Part shown: piece after piece, positions 1-8,249 of the stretch
How the letters are laid out: each line of letters opens with the position of its first letter
Position numbering within the stretch: the stretch's first letter is position 1
From: DASWIV01 sp036397475
GTDB lineage: Bacteria > JAJVIF01 > JAPKYR01
NCBI GenBank assembly: GCA_036397475.1
Contig: DASWIV010000232.1
Coordinates: 1-20,733 of the forward strand
Length of the DNA: 20,733 bases
Direction: 5' to 3'
Notes under the pieces: generated by a model
Told to the model about the DNA's origin: nothing
What the model saw: the letters and a program-made list of their open reading frames with translations, nothing else
Databases searched by the model: none
Program-made: the position numbers and the translations under genes

Positions 1-591
1 TACTGGGAAGGCAAGCATGCGAAGGGCACACCATCGGCGCATCTAAACGCTTATAGAAATTTTTACTCCATTGAAGAAAGGCACATATTTGAAACTGACG
101 CTTCAGTTGCCAGGACTTACAAAATATGGCTTCCGCCTGGAGAACCTGTGACTGTAGGATATGCAGTGGACGCTTCATGGGAGCCACCAACAACTATTCC
201 AGTTTCTGATCCTGTGACTGACTTCCCCATAAGTGCTAATCAGCCTGAATATTATGAGTTCGAGGTTGTGGTAAATGAAGGGCAGACAATCACTGACTGC
301 ACTCAATGCTGCGTTGGGGTCAAGTGCGAAACCATGTACGTAAATACCGTAAACTGGGGAGAGCAACTGAATCCAGTGTTTATATTATATTTTCATAAAG
401 GAGGACAGATTGTTACGAGCGGTCCTTGTCCTCCTCCAAGCGTAAATTCATACAGCGTTGCAGGATTTGATGCATGTATTTTTGAAAATGGCTGGTACAG
501 GGGATATGCAGTGAAAAAGCCTTCTCCACCATGGGAAGAAGATGATTCAGTCTGGGCATTTACAGTTTTTGACGATATTCTTGACTACTAA
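1..591 (+). CDS. Partial secreted hypothetical protein (5' end outside window)
   Basis: Frame 1 is open from the first base to the TAA at 589-591, so this is the C-terminal ~196 residues of a longer protein. The GTG at 148 is probably internal, because the upstream residues read as normal protein (aromatic, Pro and charged mix). The visible part has a cysteine cluster (C-x2-CC-x4-C near residue 100), further single Cys, and is rich in Pro, Trp and Tyr with short beta-like segments, which suggests an extracytoplasmic beta-sandwich-type domain with disulfides. I do not recognise the family. Codon use is more AT-rich than the operon that follows. No gene follows on this strand until 776. The reality of the gene is fairly sure from its length and composition; function is unknown. 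Confidence 0.6.
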   Translation, partial: YWEGKHAKGTPSAHLNAYRNFYSIEERHIFETDASVARTYKIWLPPGEPVTVGYAVDASWEPPTTIPVSDPVTDFPISANQPEYYEFEVVVNEGQTITDCTQCCVGVKCETMYVNTVNWGEQLNPVFILYFHKGGQIVTSGPCPPPSVNSYSVAGFDACIFENGWYRGYAVKKPSPPWEEDDSVWAFTVFDDILDY

Positions 592-610
592 CAAAAATAA
601 ATAGCTCCAT

Positions 611-654
611 GGATACTGCGAGCGAGACTCGCCGCTGCTATGGTCCCGCTCTGG
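611..654. repeat. REP-like hairpin element (possible diverged relative of the 44-nt repeats near 18.2-19.1 kb)
   Basis: A GC-rich block between two genes holds the small palindrome GCGA-GAC-TCGC (622-632), a 4-bp stem with a 3-nt loop like those of the REP copies at 18233 and 19060. The block has the same 44-nt length and GGA...CTGG ends, but the interior aligns poorly. It may be an old REP, another REP family, or chance. The rest of 592-775 holds only a possible promoter. Confidence 0.25.
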
Positions 655-725
655 ATTTACGCGCACGTCAAGTAACCAGTTCCACTACGTATCCAGCTTT
701 CGAATCCCAAAACACCCCGATTTGT

Positions 726-731
726 TAAAAT
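726..731 (+). promoter_or_regulatory. Candidate -10 element of the trehalose operon
   Basis: TAAAAT preceded by TTGT, 44 nt before the ATG at 776. No recognisable TTGACA lies 16-18 bp upstream. It is the best -10 match in the gap and would give an approximately 38-nt leader. There is no clear Shine-Dalgarno before 776. Confidence 0.35.
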
Positions 732-775
732 ACAGGGACTAACTTTGAATTTGAACGGATTTCACAAATAAACCC

Positions 776-1438
776 ATGCCAAAACCATTTATAATCAAGG
801 ACTGCGCACAACTCGCGATCGCTACCGGTATCCGCGCAAACAACCTCCCCGAACTTGGCGAACGTGTCGCCTCATCCGATTTAGACTGCGTATACTACCA
901 TTTCTGGGGTGGGCTACTTCGCCCCCGATTCGACGACCCCGATTTCCGCAACGATTTCGCGGCGTGGGCATTTCATTCAATGAACGATCCTGTCCTCGCT
1001 GAACGGCTGTCCATAATCATCCCGACCCAGCATAAGGATTTCAGCGAATTGAGGAACATTCTTGTCGAAGTGATTGAAGACCGTCTTGAGGAAGACGACA
1101 AGGTATATCTGCGGCACGCCCATCATCCATTCCATTTCATTAAATCCCGGATGGTGGTATTCGATACCGGAATCCGTGTTAAAAATCCAGAAGAGTTCAT
1201 CGATATCATCCCGGGTCTCGATATCGGTTCTCTGTTTTATCATTTCATTGATTCACGACGCCGTCTTAACGACGAACACGACGATTTCAGTGAATGGATG
1301 GACTCATTTAAAAAAGATTACTCTGCCATAATTAACGATCTGAGGACAGTCGATCCGTACCTGAACACAATTCCCGAATTAAAGGATCTTGTGCATGGGA
1401 TCTTCTGCGAACACCTGCACAGAAGCGAGATAACATGA
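776..1438 (+). CDS. DUF5752 family protein
   Basis: A 220-residue soluble protein resembling the DUF5752 family, which I know as a companion of trehalose/glycosyltransferase genes; its molecular function is not established. The protein is an internal duplication: residues about 15-66 and 128-177 can be aligned by eye, each with TGIR near its start, a central YHF motif (YYHFWGG and FYHFIDS) and an acidic stretch leading to F-x2-W. No signal peptide or membrane segment is visible. The stop overlaps the treT start as ATGA (1435-1438), so the two are translationally coupled and DUF5752 probably acts with TreT. The His/Asp-rich repeats could form a ligand site, but that is inference. Family call is good; function unknown. 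Confidence 0.75.
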   Translation: MPKPFIIKDCAQLAIATGIRANNLPELGERVASSDLDCVYYHFWGGLLRPRFDDPDFRNDFAAWAFHSMNDPVLAERLSIIIPTQHKDFSELRNILVEVIEDRLEEDDKVYLRHAHHPFHFIKSRMVVFDTGIRVKNPEEFIDIIPGLDIGSLFYHFIDSRRRLNDEHDDFSEWMDSFKKDYSAIINDLRTVDPYLNTIPELKDLVHGIFCEHLHRSEIT

Positions 1439-2670
1439 ATTTAGAACTGACAGCATACGCCGATATTGTCGGCGACGATGTTATAAATCACCTGAAGCAA
1501 CTGGCAAGCATGCTGAAGGGACTGCGGGTAGTCCACGTCAATTCTACCCGCCAGGGAGGTGGTGTCGCTGAAATCCTGGCGAGGATGATCCCCCTGAAAA
1601 ATGAACTTGGCATCGACGCAAGCTGGGAAGTTATCGAGGGTGACACGGATTTTTACGAAACCACAAAATCGTTCCATAACGGATTACAGGGTAATCCGGT
1701 CGATTTAACTAAAAAGGAACTGGAGCATTACGAAGAAGTAAACCATGAAAACGCAGAAAATCTCCGTGATATCCTTACGGATGCCGATGTTGTATTCATC
1801 CATGATCCGCAGCCGGCTCCATTTCTGTCACATTTCCCGAAACGGAAAGGGGTCTGGATATGGCGCTGTCACATCGACGTGAGTAAGCCGCATCCTCCTG
1901 TCTGGAAATATTTGAGGAACCACGTCAACGATTATGACGCAAGTATCTGGTCACTATCGGAATTTGCTCGTAAACTTGAGCACCCTCAATACCTGATACC
2001 CCCGAGCATAGATCCTTTAAGCGACAAGAACAGGGACCTGTCAGAAGATGAGATTGATGAAGCTTACAAGCTCGCGGAAATCGATCCTGACCGTCCGAAA
2101 GTTGTCCAGGTCTCCCGCTATGACCGGTTCAAGGATCCGGTTGGTGTAATCGAGGCGTTCAGGCTCGCAAAGCGATTTCTTAACCTACAGTTGATACTCG
2201 CCGGTGGCGATGCGAAGGATGATCCCGAAGGCGCTGAAGTATTGGAAGAAGTAAGGGAAAAAGCCGATGGCGATCCGGACATTCACATCCTGATGCTTCC
2301 GGCTGACGCGAATGTCCAGATCAATGCTTTGCAGAGGATTGCGGATATCATCATTCAAAAATCCACAAAAGAAGGCTTCGGATTAACCGTAACCGAAGGA
2401 TTATGGAAAGGAAAACCGGTAATAGGCGGAGCGGTCGGGGGAATCAAACTTCAAATTATCGATCACCACACGGGATTCCTCGTCCACACTCCCGAAGGTG
2501 CCGCCATGCGAATGCGGTATCTTATAATGCGTCCGGAAATTCGTGAAGACATGGGGAAAAAGGCACGACGGTTTATACTCGAAAACTTCCTTCTTACCAG
2601 GCACCTGCGGGAATACCTGACTCTGATGGTAGCCCATGTAACGAAGTCCGGCGACCGAATAGTTTTGTAA
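1435..2670 (+). CDS. treT: Trehalose synthase TreT (retaining GT4 glycosyltransferase)
   Basis: TreT joins NDP-glucose and glucose directly to trehalose, reversibly, in the cytoplasm. The 411-residue length matches archaeal and Thermotogales TreT (about 410). The N-terminal half carries the family signature HVNSTRQGGGVAEIL (about residues 34-48), followed by a segment with GD-x-DFYETTK-x-FHN. The C-terminal Rossmann half starts near residue 220 (KVVQVSRYDRFKDP) and has the GT4 E-x7-E motif EGFGLTVTE with glutamates at 313 and 321, then GKPVIGG. The start overlaps the DUF5752 stop by 4 nt. otsB begins 16 nt downstream. A trehalose phosphorylase-type GT4 is the main alternative, but the N-terminal signature favours TreT. 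In the same operon as OtsBA it may run in either direction. Confidence 0.88.
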   Translation: MNLELTAYADIVGDDVINHLKQLASMLKGLRVVHVNSTRQGGGVAEILARMIPLKNELGIDASWEVIEGDTDFYETTKSFHNGLQGNPVDLTKKELEHYEEVNHENAENLRDILTDADVVFIHDPQPAPFLSHFPKRKGVWIWRCHIDVSKPHPPVWKYLRNHVNDYDASIWSLSEFARKLEHPQYLIPPSIDPLSDKNRDLSEDEIDEAYKLAEIDPDRPKVVQVSRYDRFKDPVGVIEAFRLAKRFLNLQLILAGGDAKDDPEGAEVLEEVREKADGDPDIHILMLPADANVQINALQRIADIIIQKSTKEGFGLTVTEGLWKGKPVIGGAVGGIKLQIIDHHTGFLVHTPEGAAMRMRYLIMRPEIREDMGKKARRFILENFLLTRHLREYLTLMVAHVTKSGDRIVL

Positions 2671-2686
2671 GTATGTTATATTAAGA

Positions 2687-3496
2687 GTGATGAACGACAT
2701 GAGTTCGGAAGAAAAAGATGACCCACTGATAAATCTCCCAGGATTCTGGGACAAGGTTAAGTCCGCCGGCACGATTTTCCTCGGGCTGGACTATGATGGA
2801 ACTCTTGCTCCATTCAAGGTTGAGAGAATGGAAGCGACTCCCCTCGACGGTATCCCCGGGCTGCTTCGAAAAATCAACGAAAACGGAAGCATTAAACTCG
2901 CAATACTTTCCGGACGTCCGATCGATGAAATCAGGCAATTGATCGGGGATATGGATATCGCAATGGCCGGAAGCCATGGCTACGAGTATTACGTACCGGG
3001 TATAGGCGAACATGAAATGAGCCTGACACCGATGCAGAAGATCGGCTTTGAACGCGGCGAAAAAATCGCGATTGAATACAATTTCAACAATAACATCGAG
3101 GCCAAGATCGGAAGTATCGCCGCGCATACACGTCCACTCGACGATGAGAAGACAATTCTGATTGATGAAGAACTACATAAAAAATGGACCGATATGGCTG
3201 ATGGGTATCAACTGGAGGTCATCAGGTTTAACGGAGGAGTCGAATTGCGTAGTCCCGGTTACGATAAGGGTCTCATCCTGATCAAGCTGATGAAGATGTA
3301 TCCTGCCGATTTGACTGTCTATATCGGAGATGACACAACGGACGAAGACGCGTTCATGGCACTTGGCCAAGGTGGAATCGGGATACGTGTAGGGTCCCCT
3401 GACGAAGAATCATCCGCGGACGGGTATATAAAAGATATTGGCGGCGTAAAGGATTTCCTTGAAAAATTGATTGGGTATTTTGCTGCTGTAAGTTGA
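2687..3496 (+). CDS. otsB: Trehalose-6-phosphate phosphatase OtsB (HAD superfamily)
   Basis: Removes phosphate from trehalose 6-phosphate, the second step of the OtsA/OtsB route. HAD motif I is LDYDGTLAPF with nucleophile Asp35 and acid/base Asp37; motif II is the Ser in LSGRP; motif IV is GDDTTDEDAF with Asp215/Asp216 for Mg2+. Family-typical SHGYEYY and a GGVELRSPG-x-DKG segment lie between. About 265 residues is normal. The start is uncertain: GTG 2687, ATG 2690 or ATG 2699; AAGAG at 2683 is best spaced for 2699. It lies 16 nt after treT and 13 nt before otsA, so it is in the same operon. The order otsB then otsA matches the E. coli pair. Confidence 0.93.
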   Translation: MMNDMSSEEKDDPLINLPGFWDKVKSAGTIFLGLDYDGTLAPFKVERMEATPLDGIPGLLRKINENGSIKLAILSGRPIDEIRQLIGDMDIAMAGSHGYEYYVPGIGEHEMSLTPMQKIGFERGEKIAIEYNFNNNIEAKIGSIAAHTRPLDDEKTILIDEELHKKWTDMADGYQLEVIRFNGGVELRSPGYDKGLILIKLMKMYPADLTVYIGDDTTDEDAFMALGQGGIGIRVGSPDEESSADGYIKDIGGVKDFLEKLIGYFAAVS

Positions 3497-3502
3497 GGAG
3501 GG
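3495..3502 (+). promoter_or_regulatory. Strong Shine-Dalgarno that sets the TTG start of otsA
   Basis: GAGGAGGG ends 7 nt before TTG 3510. The nearby ATG at 3505 is out of frame and meets a stop after eight codons, so TTG is the real start. Confidence 0.8.
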
Positions 3503-3509
3503 ATATGAA

Positions 3510-4991
3510 TTGGAAATCAAGAGACTGGTAATCGTATCTAACAGGCTGCCTGTGGTGGTCGGCAAAGACGATAACGGCAAAATTAATTTCAAAAAAGGAT
3601 CGGGGGGGCTCGTTACCGCTGTCAGTCCTGTATTAAAGGACAAAGGCGGGATATGGATCGGGTGGCAGGGATGCGATGGTACTCCTGACATCGATGAGCT
3701 CCTTAATGATGCCGGGACCGATACGGGTTACATGCTTAAATCAGTCAATATATCCAAGACTGAGATCAACCATTATTACTATGGTTTCTCCAATGAAATT
3801 TTATGGCCGCTGTTCCACGACCTGCCCGACAGGTGCAATTTCAATCCCGGATATTTCAATTACTACAAAACGGTTAACAGGAAATTCGCCGATGTAATCG
3901 CACGGGAGACAAATGAGAATGATTATATCTGGGTACAGGATTATCACATGGCATTGCTTGCAAGCATTTTGAAGGAGATGAACGTCAAGCGTACGCTGGG
4001 TTATTTCCTCCACATCCCCTTTCCACCACTCGACATGTTCCTGAAGCTCCCTTGGAGGAAGGAAATCCTGGAAGGGCTATTGGGTTATGAGCTTGTAGGA
4101 TTTCAGACGTCGCGAGACCGCAGGAATTTCCTCCAGTGTGTACGTGCGCTAATCTCCGGAACCCGAACTTCGGGACGCGGCGCGGTTGTTGAGATAACGA
4201 CACCTGATACTAAACTTCGCGCCGGATCGTTCCCGATCAGTATCGACTACAGGGACTTCAATACACGTGCCAAGAGTAAAAATGTAGCCGACGCGGCATG
4301 GCATATCCATGAACGTCTTCCCGGACGTAAGCTCATACTAGGAATCGACCGCCTCGATTATTCAAAAGGAATTCCTGAGAGAATCAGGGCAATTGAGTAC
4401 GCTCTCACGAAATATCCATCTCTCAAGGAAAAAATTACATATATCCAGGTGGTGGTCCCCAGCAGAACCGAAGTTCCGGAGTACCAGAATCTGAAAGCCG
4501 AGATCGAAAGGCTTGTGGGCGAAGTCAACGGCAAATTCACCGCTCCCGGCTGGACACCGATCCATTACATCTTCGGATCGCTATCCCAGGAACAGCTCCT
4601 TGGATATTACCGCACATGCGAGATTGCGCTCATCACACCATTAAAGGATGGCATGAATCTTGTGGCAAAGGAGTACTGCGCTAGTAGTGTGGAGGATAAC
4701 GGCGTATTGATACTTAGTGAATTTGCCGGAGCAGCTGCGCAGTTGAACTGTGGGGCGATACTCGTTAATCCATTTGATACCGAGGGTGTCGCCGATGCTA
4801 TCTTCAAGGCGTTCAATATGGAGAAACAGGAAAGGAACAGGAGGATGCGTACATTGAGGAGGTCGATCGCACGAGCGGACATTTTCAGGTGGGTCGATGA
4901 TTACCTCCGTGCAGCGATAGCCAAGGACCTGAGCGAAATCTACGGTGAAGATGACGAGATGCCCGTCTCGATGGCAGTCCAGACAATCTAA
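3510..4991 (+). CDS. otsA: Trehalose-6-phosphate synthase OtsA (GT20)
   Basis: Transfers glucose from UDP- or GDP-glucose to glucose 6-phosphate. The 493-residue protein has all GT20 hallmarks: SNRLPV at the N-terminus, the donor loop KKGSGGLVTAV (about 29-39), WVQDYHMALL (about 140), FLHIPFPP followed by a GFQT segment, GIDRLDYSKGIPER with phosphate/donor-binding Arg281 and Lys286, and KDGMNLVAKEY with Asp380, ending near VNPFDTEGVADAI. The TTG start is fixed by a GAGGAGGG site. It is the last gene of the DUF5752-treT-otsB operon. A short inverted repeat (5004-5008/5021-5025) follows but lacks a T tract, so no clear terminator is seen. A long open frame on the opposite strand from 4641 is a shadow. 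Confidence 0.95.
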   Translation: MEIKRLVIVSNRLPVVVGKDDNGKINFKKGSGGLVTAVSPVLKDKGGIWIGWQGCDGTPDIDELLNDAGTDTGYMLKSVNISKTEINHYYYGFSNEILWPLFHDLPDRCNFNPGYFNYYKTVNRKFADVIARETNENDYIWVQDYHMALLASILKEMNVKRTLGYFLHIPFPPLDMFLKLPWRKEILEGLLGYELVGFQTSRDRRNFLQCVRALISGTRTSGRGAVVEITTPDTKLRAGSFPISIDYRDFNTRAKSKNVADAAWHIHERLPGRKLILGIDRLDYSKGIPERIRAIEYALTKYPSLKEKITYIQVVVPSRTEVPEYQNLKAEIERLVGEVNGKFTAPGWTPIHYIFGSLSQEQLLGYYRTCEIALITPLKDGMNLVAKEYCASSVEDNGVLILSEFAGAAAQLNCGAILVNPFDTEGVADAIFKAFNMEKQERNRRMRTLRRSIARADIFRWVDDYLRAAIAKDLSEIYGEDDEMPVSMAVQTI

Positions 4992-5052
4992 CCTCTTTGC
5001 CTGACCGGCACCGTAAATCACCGGTAACAAAATTATCAGGATGGTGATTCTC

Positions 5053-5099
5053 CGGCTTTGCAGCCGACGCCGGCGTTTAGGGGCAGGTCTTTCCACCTG
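5053..5099. repeat. Cluster of short intergenic hairpins (REP-like)
   Basis: Within the 166-nt gap after otsA three compact palindromes stand side by side: CGGCT-TTGC-AGCCG (5053-5066), ACGCCGGCGT just after it, and CAGGT-CTTTCC-ACCTG (5084-5099). No T run follows, so this does not look like an intrinsic terminator. The arrangement resembles an intergenic hairpin repeat of a different family from the 44-nt REPs. No second copy is seen in the window. Confidence 0.35.
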
Positions 5100-5143
5100 A
5101 GTTCTTCCATGTCCAGCTTCTCTCATCCCAACCGAATTGCTGA

Positions 5144-5149
5144 TATAAT
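5144..5149 (+). promoter_or_regulatory. TATAAT -10 element 8 nt before the start codon at 5158
   Basis: A perfect TATAAT is followed by 8 nt and then ATG 5158. Initiation 6-8 nt after the hexamer would give a leaderless or nearly leaderless mRNA. No -35 match and no Shine-Dalgarno are visible. The same geometry occurs before 17080 (-) and 20461 (-). Confidence 0.55.
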
Positions 5150-5157
5150 CTCCCACG

Positions 5158-6702
5158 ATGCTACGGGCAAGAGCCATATACCTTGCGACTTTTATCGCCG
5201 CGGTCTGCTTCGCGATTCCAACCGCTTCAGCACAGTCACCTTCATGGTCGATCTCCACTACCTCGTCCGCCCTCTCATCCTGGACAGAAAATCTCCTCCT
5301 CGCCGAATTTCTTAACATCAGTACCCGTGTACTGTCTGTAAAAGAGGACGGCTGCTACCTCGACGCCGGCTCCGAATCAGGCATATCGGTCGGCCAGGTT
5401 TTTGAAATTTACCGATCCGCCCACGATCGCTCGCCCGAGACAATCCTCGGACAGGTACAGGTAGCCTGGACTCGCGAAGATTATTCTTTCGCAGAACCTC
5501 TCGGCAATTTAAAACCCGATGACATCACCAGCCTTCATTTCGCGAGATCGGTAAATGTCCCTCCAACGCTGATTATCCAGATGGATCCGGCACTCACCGA
5601 ACGAACCGGGGAAACAGCCACCTTGATTGACGCCGTCATTCTCCGTCTCCAGCAATTAGACATCCGGGCGTACACGCGTACTTCGGAAAGGTCATGGCGG
5701 CTCACACTCCTTACCGATTTCGACGGGGCGATAATTCGTGCAACGCTGTTCAACATTACAGGCGAAGTTGTGGGGACGATAGTGATAAACCCTGTCACCG
5801 GAGAACGTGTCCGCGACGAATTGTGGCTCGACCCATCCTACCTTACAGGCGCGGCGACACCATTCGAACATTTTATTGCTCCACCCGGACGCCGCCAGAT
5901 AAAAATCGCCTGCGGAAATATCTACGCAGCCGGAGGCGAGGAACTAGCTATTCTCGACGGTTCGGATGTGTGGGTATACGATCTGTCAGGGGAAGAAGCG
6001 AGGTTACTCGATACGGTCAGCATCGACATCCCTGCCGGGCCTGCCAGGTTCCGCGAAGACCGTGGCTCCCTTGTCACGGTCGACATCGACGGGAACGGGC
6101 ACCACGAACTATGTGTGGCCCCGCCAGCCGGAATTCGAGGAGAAATATACCGGCTCGAATCGTCCGGATGGGTACAACTTGGATTTCTTGATAATCCCGC
6201 GAGATCCGAAGGGCCATGGGAAGGCTCCGTCATAATGGGAAGCATCGGATCCAATACACCCGTGTTTAATTCATCGTCATTTAAGGCGGTTCAGCCATTG
6301 TCCGAAGATCCCGCCGACGAAATATCCCTGGGCGCCGGTATCATCGATATCGCCCATTACCAGACGTCCGATTCCCCCTTCAAGGGAATGATCACCCTCG
6401 ATATCAACGGAACACTCGGTGTTGTCCCACCCGGTGGGGAACGGCGCGAATTGCCGGGCAAATGGGGGATCAGCGTTACCGGTGCGAATTATTCGAACGG
6501 ACCGCTCGCGCTGGTCTCTTCGGCTGACTTCTATGGTGACACATTATCAATAATAAAAATAGATAACGGCACCGAGCTTGAGAGTTTCAGGATCTCATCC
6601 GGACAAATCATAGACATCACCACCGGCGACATCGACCGCGACAACCTTGCTGAAATCGTTGTAGCAGTAATAGAGCCTGACGGGGTGAAAATTTACTACT
6701 GA
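5158..6702 (+). CDS. Secreted beta-propeller-like protein with SH3-like domain
   Basis: 514 residues with a clear Sec signal peptide: charged start, hydrophobic core, ASA cleavage site after residue 25. Residues about 60-115 (valine/glycine-rich with SGISVGQVFEIYR and ILGQVQV) resemble the small SH3-like barrels seen in FlgT-type C-terminal domains. The rest reads as FG-GAP/VCBS-type propeller: acidic loops VDIDGNGHHEL (from residue 308) and GDIDRDNLAEI (from 490) have the D-x-D-x-N/D calcium-loop pattern, separated by strand-like segments. No exact family is recognised. Its stop overlaps the next start as TGATG (6700-6704), so it is coupled to the solute-binding protein and, through it, to the histidine kinase. 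It probably works in the periplasm or at the envelope. An outer-membrane-associated role is possible but not shown. Confidence 0.7.
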   Translation: MLRARAIYLATFIAAVCFAIPTASAQSPSWSISTTSSALSSWTENLLLAEFLNISTRVLSVKEDGCYLDAGSESGISVGQVFEIYRSAHDRSPETILGQVQVAWTREDYSFAEPLGNLKPDDITSLHFARSVNVPPTLIIQMDPALTERTGETATLIDAVILRLQQLDIRAYTRTSERSWRLTLLTDFDGAIIRATLFNITGEVVGTIVINPVTGERVRDELWLDPSYLTGAATPFEHFIAPPGRRQIKIACGNIYAAGGEELAILDGSDVWVYDLSGEEARLLDTVSIDIPAGPARFREDRGSLVTVDIDGNGHHELCVAPPAGIRGEIYRLESSGWVQLGFLDNPARSEGPWEGSVIMGSIGSNTPVFNSSSFKAVQPLSEDPADEISLGAGIIDIAHYQTSDSPFKGMITLDINGTLGVVPPGGERRELPGKWGISVTGANYSNGPLALVSSADFYGDTLSIIKIDNGTELESFRISSGQIIDITTGDIDRDNLAEIVVAVIEPDGVKIYY

Positions 6703-8240
6703 TGAATCCCCGCCAGAAAAAATATCGGCTGTTTTTCATTCCGGCTATTTTCACAATCCTGCTGTCGATTCATCCGACCGCCTCCGCTATGGGGATCCTT
6801 AACTACGGAGGTACTCTCAACATAGCCCTCACCGTGAATGAATTGTCCGTAGACCCTAACCGTCCACTGCCGCCTGTACTTTCACTTATTTCCGAAAATC
6901 TTTACGAACCGCTGAATTCGCCCTCCGGATTCGACTCTCTCGCGTCATGGACATCCTCTACCGGACACATCACCCTGCACCTTGTCAGGAATATTGTCGT
7001 GAATGGCACCGACGTTCATCCCCTCACTGCGTCCAATGTAAATGACTTCCTGCTCGAACGCCTCTATCAGCGATGGGACGCCCGGTATGAGCTTCGCTTC
7101 ATTAACGGGATCGGAGACAGCGAGTCGTTCCCGGATATCACCCTGTTCGATGACAGAACGCTGGAAATAAACACCCGGCAGGCTACAGCCTACGGCACCT
7201 TCATGCCATCATTTGCATCTCCCTCGCTACGATTCGCACTGCCTTCCGATCAGGACCGGCTTTCAGGCACCGGCCCGTTTTCGATCCAGAATATTTCAGG
7301 ACAATCCGCCACACTGTCCGCATCGACCCGACATCATGCCGGACGCCCATACCTGGACTCCGTGGCTATCACCGCGATCCCGGGCATCGACAACGCGGTT
7401 CTCGATTTCGGACGCGGCACTCATGACGCGCTTGTCTTAACATCAAACGACCGTGATAAATTTGAGACATCCTCACGGGCTTCGCTCGCGAATGTTGAAA
7501 AAATTGGCGACGCCATGCTTGTGCTTGTCATAAATCCCCTGAGAATTCACAAGACCTCCGAAAGGCGCAGTTTCGCCCTCGCTATCGACCAGGAAGGGAT
7601 CTGCGATGTGATCCTGGGGGACGGCTCGTCGCCGGTGTCCGATTTTTATGGCGGGTACCAGACCTATGCGCCGTGGGCAGACCGCCTGGACGAAGCCAGG
7701 AATCTGCGGGACAATATCGCCAATCCGGTAGAGGAATTTACGCTGCTGGTTTGCGATGATTCCGCGGCAACGGAAGCCGCATCCAGAATAAAAGCAAACT
7801 ATGAAAGCCTGGGCGTTCCTGTCAACATTGAAAATTCATCCGGGCCGCTTATGCTGTCGATCAAGGCTGACGCCATCCTGCTCGCGGTTAACATCCCCGG
7901 AAATGGCGAAGGCGCGCTTCCGCAGGTGCTATCGATGATCGACAGGGCTAACTGGTGGAATTTTCTCGGGATGGCGCTACCTCAGAATGCGTCGGCGATG
8001 TTGAAAAAAACACGAAACTGCGATCTTGATCTCGACCCCGACTTTCTGGCTGAAGCGCTTAAATCAGCGGGATTGATTGTTCCTGTGGCGAAATATGAAA
8101 TATTGTTCGCGCCATCGCCAGAGGTCTCTCTTGTCCCGGATGAGATTTATCCCGGACCGTTTCTGTGGCGGGCTTTTTTCGGACAGATCCCTCCCGCACC
8201 GGAGGAAAATAACGGCAACAATGAAGGAGCTGATAATTAA
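6702..8240 (+). CDS. Divergent family-5 extracellular solute-binding protein (SBP_bac_5-like)
   Basis: 512 residues with a signal peptide ending ASA (about residue 29). The mature start has YGGTLNIAL and then SENLYEPL, the usual opening of oligopeptide/nickel/sugar-binding SBP_bac_5 proteins. GTGPFSI, YLDSVAITAIPG and RRSFALAIDQEGI are further family landmarks in the expected order. Conservation between landmarks is weak, so the ligand may be unusual. There are no ABC permease or ATPase genes in the window; instead it sits between a secreted propeller protein (1-nt overlap, TGATG) and a sensor histidine kinase 9 nt downstream. This suggests ligand presentation to a sensor instead of transport, though a distant transporter cannot be excluded. 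Family call is good; role is inferred. Confidence 0.75.
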   Translation: MNPRQKKYRLFFIPAIFTILLSIHPTASAMGILNYGGTLNIALTVNELSVDPNRPLPPVLSLISENLYEPLNSPSGFDSLASWTSSTGHITLHLVRNIVVNGTDVHPLTASNVNDFLLERLYQRWDARYELRFINGIGDSESFPDITLFDDRTLEINTRQATAYGTFMPSFASPSLRFALPSDQDRLSGTGPFSIQNISGQSATLSASTRHHAGRPYLDSVAITAIPGIDNAVLDFGRGTHDALVLTSNDRDKFETSSRASLANVEKIGDAMLVLVINPLRIHKTSERRSFALAIDQEGICDVILGDGSSPVSDFYGGYQTYAPWADRLDEARNLRDNIANPVEEFTLLVCDDSAATEAASRIKANYESLGVPVNIENSSGPLMLSIKADAILLAVNIPGNGEGALPQVLSMIDRANWWNFLGMALPQNASAMLKKTRNCDLDLDPDFLAEALKSAGLIVPVAKYEILFAPSPEVSLVPDEIYPGPFLWRAFFGQIPPAPEENNGNNEGADN

Positions 8241-8249
8241 AGTCCGGTT

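Noticed and set aside
4641..5318. 225-residue open frame on the minus strand overlapping otsA and the next gene's start
   Set aside because: Antisense to the well-supported otsA and to the signal peptide of the 5158 gene; composition is unlike a protein with any domain, and no promoter or Shine-Dalgarno supports it.
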